A stretch of 64,000 nucleotides of DNA from Scilla litardierei (taxonomy: Eukaryota; Streptophyta; Magnoliopsida; Asparagales; Asparagaceae), in the NCBI GenBank assembly GCA_030789695.1, contig CM061142.1, positions 148,201,266 to 148,265,265 of the forward strand, given 5' to 3'. The translations under genes were made by a program, and so were the position numbers. This document shows positions 43,168 to 55,373 of this stretch, piece after piece. How positions within the stretch are numbered: position 1 is the first letter of the stretch; every line of letters begins with the position of its first letter. The notes under the pieces were generated by a model. It had not been told where the DNA came from. It saw nothing but the letters and a program-made list of their open reading frames with translations, and did no database searches.

Positions 43168-45599
43168 TGTCACGACCCGCTTCCCTAAAATGGAGGCGAG
43201 ACGTGAAAAGGTCCGCACGAGAGTGGAGCTGTGAAGCCCCAAACCCGATAAGCGTCAATAAAACATAAGCAGGTCCCTGTAACCACAACGGAGCAACAAT
43301 AATAATAAAAGGAGAGACAGAAATAAAATTCTCATATCTCATAAAATGTCCAACATGAAAATAAGTCCAACATCCAGAAAAGCCACCAGGCTAAAAGAAA
43401 AGAGTCTAAGGCCCAGAACAAGGCCAACAAAAGCAACGACATAACACAGTATAGGTGCCACGCACCGACAGCAAAACAGCAGTCTAAAACCAAAAAGGGA
43501 AACACAACGAAAACACTAGGACTGGTCCCCAGTGTCCACGTACTCCCCGTCAAACACAAGCTCGGGCTCGGCGTCGGTAAACACCTCGTCCTCAACAAGG
43601 TACTCAGGCTCAGGATCTAACATGTGTCACCCAAAAGAGTAAAGGGGGCACATGTCAGCAAGTCTAAAAGACTTGGGCAAGGAAACTGAAAGTAAGGCAA
43701 CTAGCATCCTAGCAGTTTTAGTATGCATGACATGACAGTTATAACATGAGTGCAAAATTAAGACATGGTGAACAGTAAGTACAAGAGAACAAGTATCGGG
43801 ACAAGACAAGAGTAGCCAAGCTACTAACAATCTCAATCAATTCACTATTCACGTTTCACGTTGTTTGTAGATGTTTACGCCTTACAGCTGAACGGTTTCA
43901 CATTCACGCTGAGTGGCCGCTTAACAACTACCCCAAAACCCAGAGTTTACGCCTTACAACTGCAGTTGCTGATCAGGCAGACTCCCAGTTGAATGACCGC
44001 TTAACTCTTACCCCATCCCACACGTAAACAAGCCAGGGTCCCTGCAAGTGAGCCCAACAAATGAGCCAGGGTTGCCCCGCACGGGATCTTGTTTTCCTAT
44101 TTCACAATTCAATATCGAGCGTTGGGGTTTCCAACTACAGGGCTCGCTTCTGGAACACGAGCCAGGAACACAAGCATTGTAGCGAAGCTACGCAATCACA
44201 GCAACACTTAAAGAATGCAATGACATGACAATTAATTCGCGTACCGTTAATGGAAAGTAAACATGACATGGTAATTGTGCAACATGATATATGTCGGAAC
44301 TAGCTTCGTTGTCAAGCTAGTTCCCCAATTTGCGCCTAGGCGAGTATCATTCCGTCGCCTAGCCTCTTTTACGCCTACAACAAGCAAATGGCCTAAAACA
44401 TGGCCTAAACCCTAAGTGGCAAGTTTCACTTGCCTAGCACCGGGGATGACGATCACGAGGGTTCGTCTCACGGATGCTAATCTACGGGGAAATCGCTGTT
44501 ATGGGGAAACAATCATCAAACAACATGAAATTTCATTAGGGTTTCATAAAAATACAAATAGATTATGAAAACATCAAGAGATCGATTTCTTACCGAGAGG
44601 AGGCGGGAGAAACACTCCGGAGAACCCTAAGACCAGATCTGGAAACAAATGGAGGAGTTTGGAGAGTTAGGGGTTTTGGGGGATTTTGGGGATTTGATGG
44701 AAATTTGGGGAAGATGAGAGGTAGAATGAGTTGATAGAGGGTTTAGATGATGAATCTAGGGCTTGGGATGAAGGAATAGGGCTTGGAGGAAGATGGGGGC
44801 TCAATGTGGAAGATTTTAGGGTTTTGGGTCGAGTGGAGGAAGAAGAAAACGTTTGGGAGGGGTATAAATAGGTTGGGCTGGCGGCTGCCCAGAAATTAGG
44901 GTTTTAACACAGATTAGACGGTCAAAGAGCAACCACTGACCGACTAGTTTGGCAACTAGTCGGTCGGTCGACCAACGCAGACCGACTAAGTGTAAACAGT
45001 AACTTCTGAATGAAAATAGGATTTAGGATCAGTCGGTCGAAGAACAACTACTGACCGACTAGTTTAACATCTAGTCGGTCGATGAACGTTCTTAGACCGA
45101 CTAAGAGTGAACAGTATTGATACTAAAAATTAGATGATGAGTTAGTCGGTTAAAGAAGCATTGCTGACCGACTAGTTTGCAACCTAGTCGGTCAACCAAC
45201 GTTCTTAGACCGACTAACGATAAACAGTAACTCTTGAATAATTTAGAAAGCCAACTAGTCGGTCCAAGAAGGATTGTCGACCGACTGGATCGTCATCTAG
45301 TCGGTCGGTGCCCCTTCTTACACCGGCTAATAAGCACCAAAAGTTCCGATACGGAGCGCGGGGCCCCGTGATCGATTCCTAAGACTCCTAGGCTTGATCT
45401 AATAGTAAGATACGACCGTTATGAAGTCCGTTACGAATGACATACCTCGAAATCGAGAATCCTAAGGAAGAAACGAGAAAATACGACGAATCGATCGAAA
45501 ATGAAAGCTACGGAGACGAAAACCACACATGAGGAGAAAATCCACCAAAACATATATTATATTATAATAAATCTAGATACATGAAAAGCAGTAGTTACA
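43168..45599 (-). repeat. Solo LTR of the Tekay-2 family, duplication AACGC
   Basis: 2,432 bp, minus orientation (minus strand TGTAACTACTGC...GGGTCGTGACA). AACGC stands on both sides (43163-43167 and 45600-45604). It is near-identical to both LTRs of Tekay-2 and lies at the same Athila LTR position as the right end of Tekay-2. It includes the CTAGTCGGTC hairpin array (44920-45310). No internal sequence remains. Confidence 0.95.
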
Positions 45600-45604
45600 A
45601 ACGC

Positions 45605-46333
45605 ACATCGGCCGAGTGAAGAAAAGTCACTCGGCCGAGTGACTCCCGAGGAGACGACCCCCAAGACCCCCAACTCTCTGGAATCCGTCAGGGTCTCTCA
45701 CTCGACCGAGTGACATTTGTCACTCGGCCGAGTGAGCCGCGCAGCCTATAGCGTAAGTTGTGATTTTGAGGCTACGAAGGGGCATTTTCGTCAGGATTTT
45801 TTGGGCGATTTTGGGGGGTATTTTACCCCAGTTTTTAACCTAGTTTAGAGAGCTTTTTAGAACTTTTGGCAGCCTTTTTGAGATTATTCTTAGGATTTAG
45901 ATTTAGCTTTTAGGGAGGAGAGAAAAAGTGATAATTTGTTGGATGCTATTTTGTTCTTCATTGGTTTGTCTCTCTCTCCCTCAAAAACTCCATTTTTATT
46001 GATATTTTGAATATTGCTATGAATTCTTTTGATTTTGATTGTGAATTTCTATTGCATTTCATTATGAATTGTGAGTAGTTTTATCGTCTTAGGGCGTAGG
46101 GATGAACCCTACGAACCCTATTTCTAATTTGTGATGAATTGGTGAAATCATTGCTAGAATTGATTAGGGTTAATTTGGGATTGCTATAATACGAATAGCT
46201 AGGGATTCATACCGATTGGGATTTGCAAGAGATTGGATCCCAACTCGATAGGAAGCCCTAGAAATTCGAATTGGGTTGCAATTAAATTTCTCCGGAATCG
46301 GTTTTCAAGAGATTGGACCGAAACTAGGGTTTT
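45605..46333 (+). repeat. Athila 3' LTR, piece 2
   Basis: Continues from the AACGC site and stops at GTTTT (46329-46333), where the next solo LTR begins. Near-identical to 59081-59808. Confidence 0.94.
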
Positions 46334-49153
46334 TGTCACGCCCCGCTTCCCAAAAACGTGGAGGCGAAGCGTGAGAAGGTCCGCTCAGACTTGAAGCTAC
46401 AAAGCCGCAAGTCCGATAAGCGTCAATCACTTGAAACTGCAGGTCCTTGCAACGCGAAACGAAACAAAGATAATAATAACGAAAAGAGACAAAAGAAACA
46501 TCTCAGAATATCCATAATAATAAATCTCAACATCGCAGAAAAGCCACCAGGCTGAAATAAAAGAGTCTAAAAGAGGCCCAGCATGGCCAACAAAAGTACA
46601 AAGTACAGAAACAAAGTAATGGTGCAAGCACCGACATCTAACAGCAACCTAAAGCAACAGCAACGCCAACAGTCTCTAAAACTGGTCTCCGGTGTCCACG
46701 AACTCCTCGACGTGCGTAGGCTCAGTGTCAGCAACTACCTCGTCCGCTACAACTATCTCTGGCTCAGGGTCTAACATGTGACACCCAAAGAGAAAGGGGC
46801 ACATGTCAGCAAGTCTGGAAGACTTGTGCAAGTGAAACTGAAAGTACAAGTAAGAGCAACCTAGCAGTTCTAGCATGATGCAATGACATGGCAGTTAAGG
46901 TATGAGTGCAGCAGGTAAAGTAAAGTAAAGTAAAGTACGGGCATGGCATGGCATGGATGACAAGTATTACATGAATCATTCACAAGACAAGTACAGGACA
47001 AGGAAAGTAAGCACCTCGTGCACAGAGATTCCGCCTTTTGGCTAGAGTGGCTGCGCGGGCCAACTCCTAAGCTCAAGTGATCGTTTATCCCTACCCCTCC
47101 ACGTGTGTTGAGCCAGGGCCTTACCCCCGAACGGGAATGCTCGCTTCTGGAACACGAGTCAGGAAGTGTTTTGCCTTGCTGGTCTAGGGGTGCACCTAGC
47201 CAGTCAAGGGAGTACAAGTACAAGTATTGTAGCGTGTGCTACCAATGTGACATTCAATGCATGGATGACATGACATGACAAGTAGTAAGGCGTAAAGGTA
47301 AGGAAAGTAAACGTGACAGTTTAGTATGCATGAACAACAAGTTTAAAGGTTGGATCTAGCTTCGTTGTCAAGCTAGATCAATTAGGTGACGGATCTAGTT
47401 TCGTTGTCAAACTAGATCAAGTAGGCGTCTAGCCAGCTATCATTTCACTGACTAGTCTCTTTTACGCTAAAAATAAGGAAGTGGCCTAAAAACATGGCCC
47501 TAAACAAGATTTGGCAAGTTTCACTTGCCTGCAATTATCACGTCAAGAAAACACCGTCCAACGAGTCCAAAGTCACGATTCCTACGTGCACAAGTCCACC
47601 GGCCTACATCCATTTTTATTAATCTTAATTAGTGATGGCTAAAACATTTAAAATACTTTAAAATACTGATTTTTAGTCTTGGTTAACGTGCAATTTGGTT
47701 GGGGGTCCTAGGGGTGCAAAACGTTACCTCAACACGACGCGAAAGCTACACCAGCGTCGGGTAGCGACGCCGGGGGTTGGAATAATAAGATCGCGCTCCA
47801 AGTCCAGATTCCAATTAGATTCCTCGCTGGAAATTTCAGAGCAATCAACCCGGGCGACGATTCCAGATTCCAAAGCTCGCACGTGCGACGACGGGCTACG
47901 ACGTGCGACGACGTCGTACGCGGCAAGTCGTCGAAGAGAACGCACCTAGGTGGGGCCCACAGTAGTCCTAGGGACCTTTGGGGGACCCACAATACCTCTG
48001 GAGAACTTGGGGGGCCCACGGAGGCAAGTGGTGCGACGGATGCGGGGTTGCGACGAGTGGCTCTCGGTCGTACCCCTCCAATGCGGGAGATTCTCTCGGT
48101 CGCTGCGGGGAAACGGGGCTGTGCAGCAGCGGGGGTCGGTCGCAGCAGCGGGTGCGGGCGCTTCCTTCGGTCAGATCGATGGGAGCGGTCGGTCGTGCGC
48201 TTGGAGAGCGGGGCGGGCGATGTTGCAACGTTGCAACGTCGGTCGCTGCGGGCGGGGCTACCGGTCAGACGCTGTGCGGAGCGGGGGAACGAAGCGGGCA
48301 CGGTGCGGAGCGCTGTGCGGAGCGGGGTGCGGGCCAAGCAGTCGGTCAGACCGAGGGAACGGGGCGGGTGCTGTGAAGCGATGCGGGCGGCGATGGGTGC
48401 GGGGGCTGCTATCGGTCGGAGCGGGGGAACAGGGGCGTTTTTCTCGGTCGTACAACAGCTGAACGTCGCAACGTTGCGACGAATCGTCGCAACGTCCAAT
48501 TTTGCTTTTGGAAGAGGCTAGGGCTAATTTCTTGTGAAAATAGGTCTTCCTAGGGGTTGCTTATATAGCATAGATGGGTTGACTTGGTCTAGGGCTAAAT
48601 CTAATAGGATTAGAATATTAAAATAATTTAAAATTTGAATTCCAACTACTCCAACTCACCCAAGGGTTTGACTTGGTCCAAATGAGCTGGAAATTGGCTC
48701 AAAAATTCTTTAAAACGTTTAAAACTTAAATAAATTTTATTTGGCCGAAAATTATTTATAAATTAATTATTAAAAATAATATAAAAATTGTTAAAAATAT
48801 AAAAGTGGTCAAATAAACTCCAAAAATTATAAAATAAATATCGTGGTGATCGTGGCGACGAATGTGAGCTAACTAAGAAGACGGATCTCAAATTTGACGT
48901 CGGACGACGAAACTAAAAATAGAAACGTCTCCCGTCAAGAGTGAGAATCGTCACGTCTCATCGAGTAAATTTAAATTGTGGAAAACGACTCGAGAAGTGT
49001 CGTTCCAAGATAATGCCACTATTTAATACTCTCAGAGACGTTCACAACGGCATATCACACAAAAGTGTTCGCAATCAAATAAAGTCTAAAATAAACACGT
49101 GCTCGGCCAAAAGCACGTGCACGAACAACGTACCACGAAAAGTGGTCGTTACA
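46334..49153 (-). repeat. Solo LTR of a third Tekay-like family (B)
   Basis: 2,820 bp, minus orientation (minus strand TGTAACGACCAC...GGGGCGTGACA). Left flank GTTTT, right flank TTTTT (49154-49158). The uninterrupted copy of the site at 59804-59808 reads GTTTT, so the duplication holds with one change. It shares short U5 stretches with the Tekay-2 LTR (TAACATGTGACACCC; AGGGGCACATGTCAGCAAGTCT) but is otherwise different. A GC-rich part with GGTCGGTC and GCGGGGGAACGGGGC steps lies at about 47880-48500. Overlapping open frames there are compositional. Confidence 0.9.
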
Positions 49154-49158
49154 TTTTT

Positions 49159-49703
49159 CGATTGCAATTCTATACCAATACCCGTTTGCAAGAGATTGGA
49201 CGGGTAGGAACTATCCCAACCTTGGTCATAGCTCGAGTTTGCACGAGAGTGGGCTCGAGACACGATTGAACGATGATGTTGTTCTTCACGCTAGCTTGCC
49301 TAGGTTAGGGTTTGCAAGAGATTAGACCCTACCCTAGGTTTGCTTTAGACCGGCAATAGCACGAGAGCGTGAGCTTGGTTCTACATTTAGCTGCAACTAG
49401 TTCACCCGAATTTCAAGTCTAGCAATTGTGAAACCTACGAATCATAATGATGAGATACAGCAAGTAGCGGGGATTCCCTATCCCTAGGCGTCTTTATTAA
49501 TTTGTTATTTCTTCTATTCAATTGAACGATTGTGACCGCATTACTGCGAACATTTCTCTACCATTCTTATAGCCAGGTTGACTGAAGAAGACACTGTTAT
49601 TAGGCATCCCTGTGTTCGATACCCGCTCGTCGCTACACCGTGCGCTTGCGGTTAGACTACAGTGTCACCGTCCCGGTTGCGTGTGCATACTGGGGCGCGA
49701 TCA
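49159..49703 (+). repeat. Athila 3' LTR, piece 3
   Basis: Resumes at CGATTGCAATTC and ends GCGCGATCA, followed by the ACATA duplication. Near-identical to 59809-60353. Confidence 0.94.
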
Positions 49704-49826
49704 ACATACTATAATCTCTAAGCCTGAAAGTAATGCTAGAAATGTGTGTGCTATGAATACTAGAGAAATGAATATTTTATTGTGTGGAATAGATATAAAA
49801 ATATTTGATCTTATCTCACATTGCTC
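49704..49826 (+). pseudogene. Duplicated scrap of Copia-3 gag
   Basis: Matches 60354-60478 except for a few bases. It carries the gag phrase L-L-C-G-I and stops at TTGCTC, where Tekay LTR sequence begins mid-element. It is the right edge of the first copy of a tandem duplication. Confidence 0.92.
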
Positions 49827-51820
49827 AGGCTCAGGATCTAACATGTGTCACCCAAAAGAGTAAAGGGGGCACATGTCAGCAAGTCTAAAAGACTTGGGCA
49901 AGGAAACTGAAAGTAAGGCAACTAGCATCCTAGCAGTTTTAGTATGCATGACATGGCAGTTATAACATGAGTGCAAAATTAAGACATGGTGAACAGTAAG
50001 TACAAGAGAACAAGTATCGGGACAAGACAAGAGTAGCCAAGCTACTAACAATCTCAATCAATTCACTATTCACGTTTCACGTTGTTTGTAGATGTTTACG
50101 CCTTACAGCTGAACAGTTTCACATTCACGCTGAGTGGCCGCTTAACAACTACCCCAAAACCCAGAGTTTACGCCTTACAACTGGAGTTGCTGATCAGGCA
50201 GACTCCCAGTTGAATGACCGCTTAACTCTTACCCCATCCCACACGTAAACAAGCCAGGGTCCCTGCACGTGAGCCCAGCAAGTGAGCCAGGGTTGCCACG
50301 CACGGGAGCTTGTTTTCCTATTTCACAATTCAATATCGAGCGTTGGGGTTTCCAACTACAGGGCTCGCTTCTGGAACACGAGCCAGGAACACAAGCATTG
50401 TAGCGAAGCTACGCAATCACAGCAACACTTAAAGAATACATTGACATGACAATTAATTCGCGTACCGTTAATGGAAAGTAAACATGACATGGTAATTGTG
50501 CAACATGATATATGTCGGAACTGGCTTCATTGTCAAGCTAGTTCCCCAATTTACGCCTAGGCGAGTATCATTCCGTCGCCTAGCCTCTTTTACGCCTACA
50601 ACAAGCAAATGGCCTAAAACATGGCCTAAACCCTAAGTGGCAAGTTTCACTTGCCTAGCACCGGGGATGACGATCACGAGGGTTCGTCTCGCGGATGCTA
50701 ATCTACGGGGGAAATCGCTGTTATGGGGAAACAATAATCAAACAACATGAAATTTCATTAGGGTTTCATAAAAATACAAATAGGTTATGAAAACATCAAG
50801 AGATCGATTTCTTACCGAGAGGAGGCGGGAGAAACACTCAGGAGAACCCTAGGACCAGATCTGGAAACAAATGGAGGAGTTTGGAGAGTTAGGGTTTTTG
50901 GGGGATTTTGGGGATTTGATGGAAATTTAGGGAAGATGAGAGGTAGAATGAGTTGATAGAGGGTTTAGATGATAAATCTAGGGCTTGGGATGAAGGAATA
51001 GGGCTTGGAGGAAGATGGGGGCTCAATGGGGGAGATTTTAGGGTTTTGTGTCGAGTGGAGGAAGAAGAAAACGTTTGGGAGGGGTATAAATAGGTTGGGC
51101 TGGCGGCTGCCCAGAAATTAGGGTTTTAACACAGATTAGTCGGTCAAAGAGCAACCACTGACCGACTAGTTTGGCAACTAGTCGGTCGGTCGACCAACGC
51201 AGACCGACTAAGTGTAAACAGTAACTTCTGAACGAAAATAGGATTTAGGATCAGTCGGTCGAAGAACAACTACTGACCGACTAGTTTAACATCTAGTCGG
51301 TCGATGAACGTTCTTAGACCGACTAAGAGTGAACAATATTGATACTAAAAATTAGATGATGAGTTAGTCGGTTAAAGAAGCATTGCTGACCGACTAGTTT
51401 GCAACCTAGTCGGTCAACCAACGTTCTTAGACCGACTAACGATAAACAGTACTCTTGAATAATTTAGAAAGCCAACTAGTCGGTCCAAGAAGGATTACCG
51501 ACCGACTGGATCGTCATCTAGTCGGTCGGTGCCCCTTCTTACACCGGCTAATAAGCACCAAAAGTTCCGATACGGAGCGCAGGGCCCCGTGATCGATTCC
51601 TAAGACTCCTAGGCTTGATCTAATAGTAAGATACGACCGTTATGAAGTCCGTCACGAATGACATACCTCGAAATCGACAATCCTAAGGAAGAAACGAGAA
51701 AATACGACGAATCGATCGAAAATGAAAGCTACGGAGACGAAAACCACACATGAGGAGAAAATCCACCAAAACATATATTATATTATAATAAATCCAGATA
51801 CATGAAGAGCAGTCGTTACA
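49824..51820 (-). repeat. Tekay-2 3' LTR, truncated
   Basis: 1,997 bp matching 43603-45599 of the solo LTR. The part equivalent to 43168-43602 is missing. The junction shows CTC shared by both sides. Near-identical to the 5' LTR. Confidence 0.93.
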
Positions 51821-51828
51821 TCCTCCCC
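51821..51828 (-). promoter_or_regulatory. Polypurine tract of Tekay-2
   Basis: Minus strand GGGGAGGA directly before the 3' LTR TG. Confidence 0.85.
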
Positions 51829-51866
51829 AACTTAAGAAAAATTCCGTCCTCGGAATTTCCAAACAC

Positions 51867-52769
51867 TCACGTGTCCAGAAACAAAAGTGGGAAACGCTCT
51901 CGCATCTCATCCTCATTCTCCCAAGTAGACTCTCCAGGTGAGCCGTGTCGCCACATCACCCTCACAAGATTGACAATCTTGTTCCGAAGCGATTCCTGAC
52001 GCCTGTCCAGATTCTGCACTGGATGCTGGTCTTACGTCATATCCGGGCGAACGGTAATCTCCGAAAAATCCACAGCATGAGACGGATCGCTAATGTATCG
52101 ACGAAGCTGCGACACATGGAAAACATTGTGAACTCCTTCCAAAGATGGCGGTAAGGCCAAGCGATAAGCTACCTCGCCAACCCTCTCCAAAATGTCAAAC
52201 GGTCCAATGTATCGCGGGCTCAACTTCCCTCGCTTCCCAAAACGAATCACACCACGATTCGGGGAAATCTTCAAGAACACATGGTCACCCGGCTGAAGCT
52301 CCAAAGGACGACGTTTAGCATCCGCCCAATGCTTAAAACGGTCCTGAGCAATTCTCAACCTCTCCCGAATATTCCTGACGATATCCACGGCCTCCACGAT
52401 CATCTCAGGTCCCAACAGCTCCCAATCACCAACGTCATCCTAACTCAATGGCGATCGACATTTCCTCCCATAAAGAGCGGCGAAAGGCGCCATGCCAATA
52501 CTCGCCTGGAAGCTGTTTTTGTAAGAGAACTCCACCAAATGCAGATGGTCCTCCCACGAACCCTTGAAATCCAACATGCACGCCCTCAGCATGTCTTCCA
52601 AAATCTGAATCGTCCTCTCGGACTGGCCATCCGTCTGCGGATGGTACGCCGTGCTGAAACTCAGACGCGTACCCAAACTCTTCTGCAAACTCTGCCAGAA
52701 CTGAGATGTGAACCTCGTGTCTCTGTCAGACACGATACTCACGGGGACTCCATGAAGTCGCACGACCTC
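51867..52769 (-). pseudogene. Tekay-2 integrase C-terminal half and chromodomain, two stops
   Basis: 903 bp, exactly the length of the Tekay-1 exon 7724-8626. It has the integrase second Asp (V-S-D-R-D) and Glu (Q-S-E-R-T), then the GPF-type module and chromodomain-like end. A TAG at 52440-52442 replaces the Trp codon of Tekay-1, and a TAA at 52032-52034 replaces Tyr. The frame is otherwise continuous to the terminal TGA at 51867-51869. Confidence 0.88.
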
Positions 52770-52841
52770 CTGCACGATTCACGTCACATCACCGTCCAAA
52801 CTAGGAAAAGGAAATAAAAACGGAGAGTAAAAGAATTTTAC
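52770..52841 (-). other. Putative GT-AG intron 2, inside integrase (Tekay-2)
   Basis: 72 bp, minus strand GTAAAATTC...CGTGCAG, at the same codon boundary as 7653-7723 in Tekay-1. The difference is one extra A after GTAA plus a few substitutions. Confidence 0.7.
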
Positions 52842-55260
52842 CTCCATATATCTCCTCGCTAGCGCCTCAGTGGACTGTCCCACTCGGAACGGAATAAAGT
52901 GCGTGGATTTGGTCAATCGATCTACGATCACCCAAATCGCGTCACTCTGCTTCGGACTCCGAGGTAGTCTAGTCACGAAATCCATAGTGATGTGTTGCCA
53001 CTTCCACTCCAGAATCGGAAGCGGTTGTAGCAACTCGGCCGTACGTCGATGCTCCGCCTTTACTTGCTGGCAAACCAAGCACTTGGCTACACTCCGAGCC
53101 ACGCTCCTCTTCATACCATGCCCCCAATAATTCAGACGAAGATCCTGGTACATCTTGGTGCCACTAGGATGCACAGAATACGGCGAACTGTGTGCCTCCA
53201 CCATCAACTCCTCTCTGATATCCCTAGCTGGCACACACAACCTGGCTCCAAACCTCAGCGAGCCATCCTCATGAATCAAAAAGTCAGTCCGCAGACCGGC
53301 TTCAACCTGCTCCCGAATCTTCTCCAGCTTCAGATCCTCAGCCTGGCCAGCCTTAATCCGATCCACGATCGCCGACTGTACCTGCATGTACATCAACGAT
53401 GAATCCTCCCCAGGAAGAACAATCTCCACACCAGACTCGCAAAAATCCTGCTGCAATCTCCACTGCGAGGTCAAAATCATCACCGCTGGAAGCCTACTCA
53501 AAGCATCCGGAACCACATTCACCTTGCCAGGGTGAAACTGCAAATCAATCTCATAATCCGCCATAAGCTCCAACCATCGACGCTGTCGCATGTTGAGCTC
53601 CTTCTGAGTAAAAATATACTTCAAGCTTTTGTGATCGGTGAAAATCTTCACTTTCTCACTCAGCAGGAAGTGCCTCCAAATCTTAAGAGCAAACACAACG
53701 GCAGCCAACTCCAAATCATGCGTCGGGTAATTCTTCTCATGAACCTTAAGCTGACGGGACGCATATGCCACAACATGCCTATGCTGATGCAACACACAAC
53801 CGAGACCCTTGCCAGAAGCATCGCAAAAGATCTCAAACCCACCGCTGCGATCAGGCACCACCAGAATAGGGGCAGTCGTCAACCTCTCCTTCAGAATACC
53901 AAAAGCACTCTCACAATCACCCGACCAAACAAAAGCAACATCCTTCCGCGTCAACCTGGTCATCGGCTCAGCAATACGAGAAAAGTCCTTAATGAATCAC
54001 CGATAGTAAACAGCAAGTCCAAGGAAACTCCGAATCTCAGACGCAGACGACGGAACAGGCCACTCCCTGATGGCCCTGATCTTCTCGGGATCCACTGAAA
54101 TACCATCTCCAGTCACCACATGCCCGAGAAAAGAACTCCATCCAGCCAAAACTCGCACTTCGAAAACTTAGCATACAACCGATGCTTCCTCAAAATCTCC
54201 ATCACCGTCCTTAAGTGCGAGGCATGCTCTTTCTCCGACTTCGAATAGATCATAATGTCGTCAATAAAGATAACAACAAACTTATCCAAAAAGTCGTAGA
54301 AAATCAGGTTCATCAGATTCATGAAAACTGCAGGCGCGTTAGTTACGCCGAAAGGCATAACCACGAACTCATAGTGTCCATACTTCGTCCTGAACGCTGT
54401 CTTCGGAACATCTCCCTTCTTCACCTTCAACTGATGGTAACCACTCCTCAAATCCAATTTATAAAACACCCTCGAACCTCTAAGCTGATCAAAAATATCA
54501 TCGATGCGAGGCAACGTGTATTTATTCTTAATGGTCACCGCATTCAACTCCCGATAGTCCACGCACATGCGACGCGAACCATCCTTCTTCTTCACCAACA
54601 ACACCGGTGCTCCCCACGGAGACACACTAGGATTGATATAACCCTTCTGCAAAAGCTCATCCAACTGTCTCCGCAACTCTTCCAATTCTGCAGGTGCCAT
54701 ACGATACGGCGCCTTCGAAATCGGCTGCGCACCTGGAACAAGATCGATAGAAAATTCCAGGGCCCGATCAGGTGGCAAACTAGACATCTCCTCGGGGAAG
54801 ACGTCGCCGAAATCACGCACCACAGCTGGCCACTCCAGCTCCATCTGCATAGCCACAACCTCCACCGGCCTGGCCCGAAATCTGACAGGACCAAGCGAAC
54901 TACTACCACGACTGAACTCAAATACTGGATATCCGGGAATCTCGAACACCACCTTCTTTCTCCGACAGTCGATCGTAGCATAGAAGCTCGCAAGCCAGTC
55001 CATCCCAAGAACTGCATCATAGTTGATGATGTCGTGGACAATAAAATTAGCGAAAAGCTCATGTCCACAGACCACCAACGAGCAAGAATTGCAACCACGA
55101 TGCACCGAGACCATGCCATTCCCTGTAACGATGTTCCAACTCTTGGAAAGAGGAGACGTCGACAAGGAATGCCTCTCCACGAAGCTCCGAGAAATAATGC
55201 ACATCGATGCACCAGAGTCAAAGAGGACTCGTGCAGGAAATGTGCACACCAAAACCACAC
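52842..55260 (-). pseudogene. Tekay-2 protease-RT-RNase H-integrase (first part)
   Basis: Starts with the two bases that complete the glycine codon after intron 1. The protease site is intact (D-S-G-A-S near 55215-55200). The RT follows with R-M-C-V-D-Y-R (about 54560) and F-I-D-D (about 54260). A one-base loss in a T run near 54135-54145 shifts the frame, and a TGA stands at 53997-53999 where Tekay-1 has Arg. RNase H and the integrase zinc domain (H..H, C-L-V-C) and first Asp (I-T-M-D-F) are open in the following 53963-52842 stretch. Together with gag and the last exon the undamaged gene would have encoded about 1,484 residues. That figure is inferred from exon lengths after adding back the lost base. 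Confidence 0.88.
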
Positions 55261-55373
55261 CTAACAATCAATTTAACAATCAAACCCTAGTCTAGCAAAC
55301 AATCATGTTCAAGCAAACAACACAATCTAACAATCAAACCAGCTAGGAAGGTAACAGCTAGATTGAGGATTAC
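55261..55373 (-). other. Putative GT-AG intron 1, between gag and protease (Tekay-2)
   Basis: 113 bp, minus strand GTAATCC...TTGTTAG, at the same place and of the same length as 5121-5233. Rich in T with GATTG repeats. The flanks join as G|GT, glycine. Confidence 0.7.

Larger units (their letters stand above)
31574..49703 (+). mobile_element. Athila-type Ty3/gypsy element, gag-less, 3' LTR split by two solo LTRs
   Basis: 5' LTR 31574-33403, tRNA-Asp primer site, truncated ORF, damaged pol, spacer, open ORF in the env position, long 3' untranslated region, and a 3' LTR in three pieces (42614-43167, 45605-46333, 49159-49703). The pieces sum to 1,828 bp against 1,830 bp in the 5' LTR. The target duplication ACATA (31569-31573 and 49704-49708) is perfect. 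RT sequence and the AACGAGCGC..CGGGAGGCAACCC string after pol are typical of Athila. Confidence 0.92.

Noticed and set aside
43627..43836. 69-codon minus-strand frame present in three places (also 49848 and 57108)
   Set aside because: It lies inside near-identical LTR copies, so its recurrence is copy number, not conservation.
47729..48521. Overlapping frames of 170-256 codons on both strands
   Set aside because: GC-rich low-complexity LTR sequence; no domain, no start context and opposite-strand overlap.
54215..55264. 349-codon plus-strand frame opposite Tekay-2 pol
   Set aside because: Shadow of the real minus-strand protease-RT gene, which has clear catalytic motifs.
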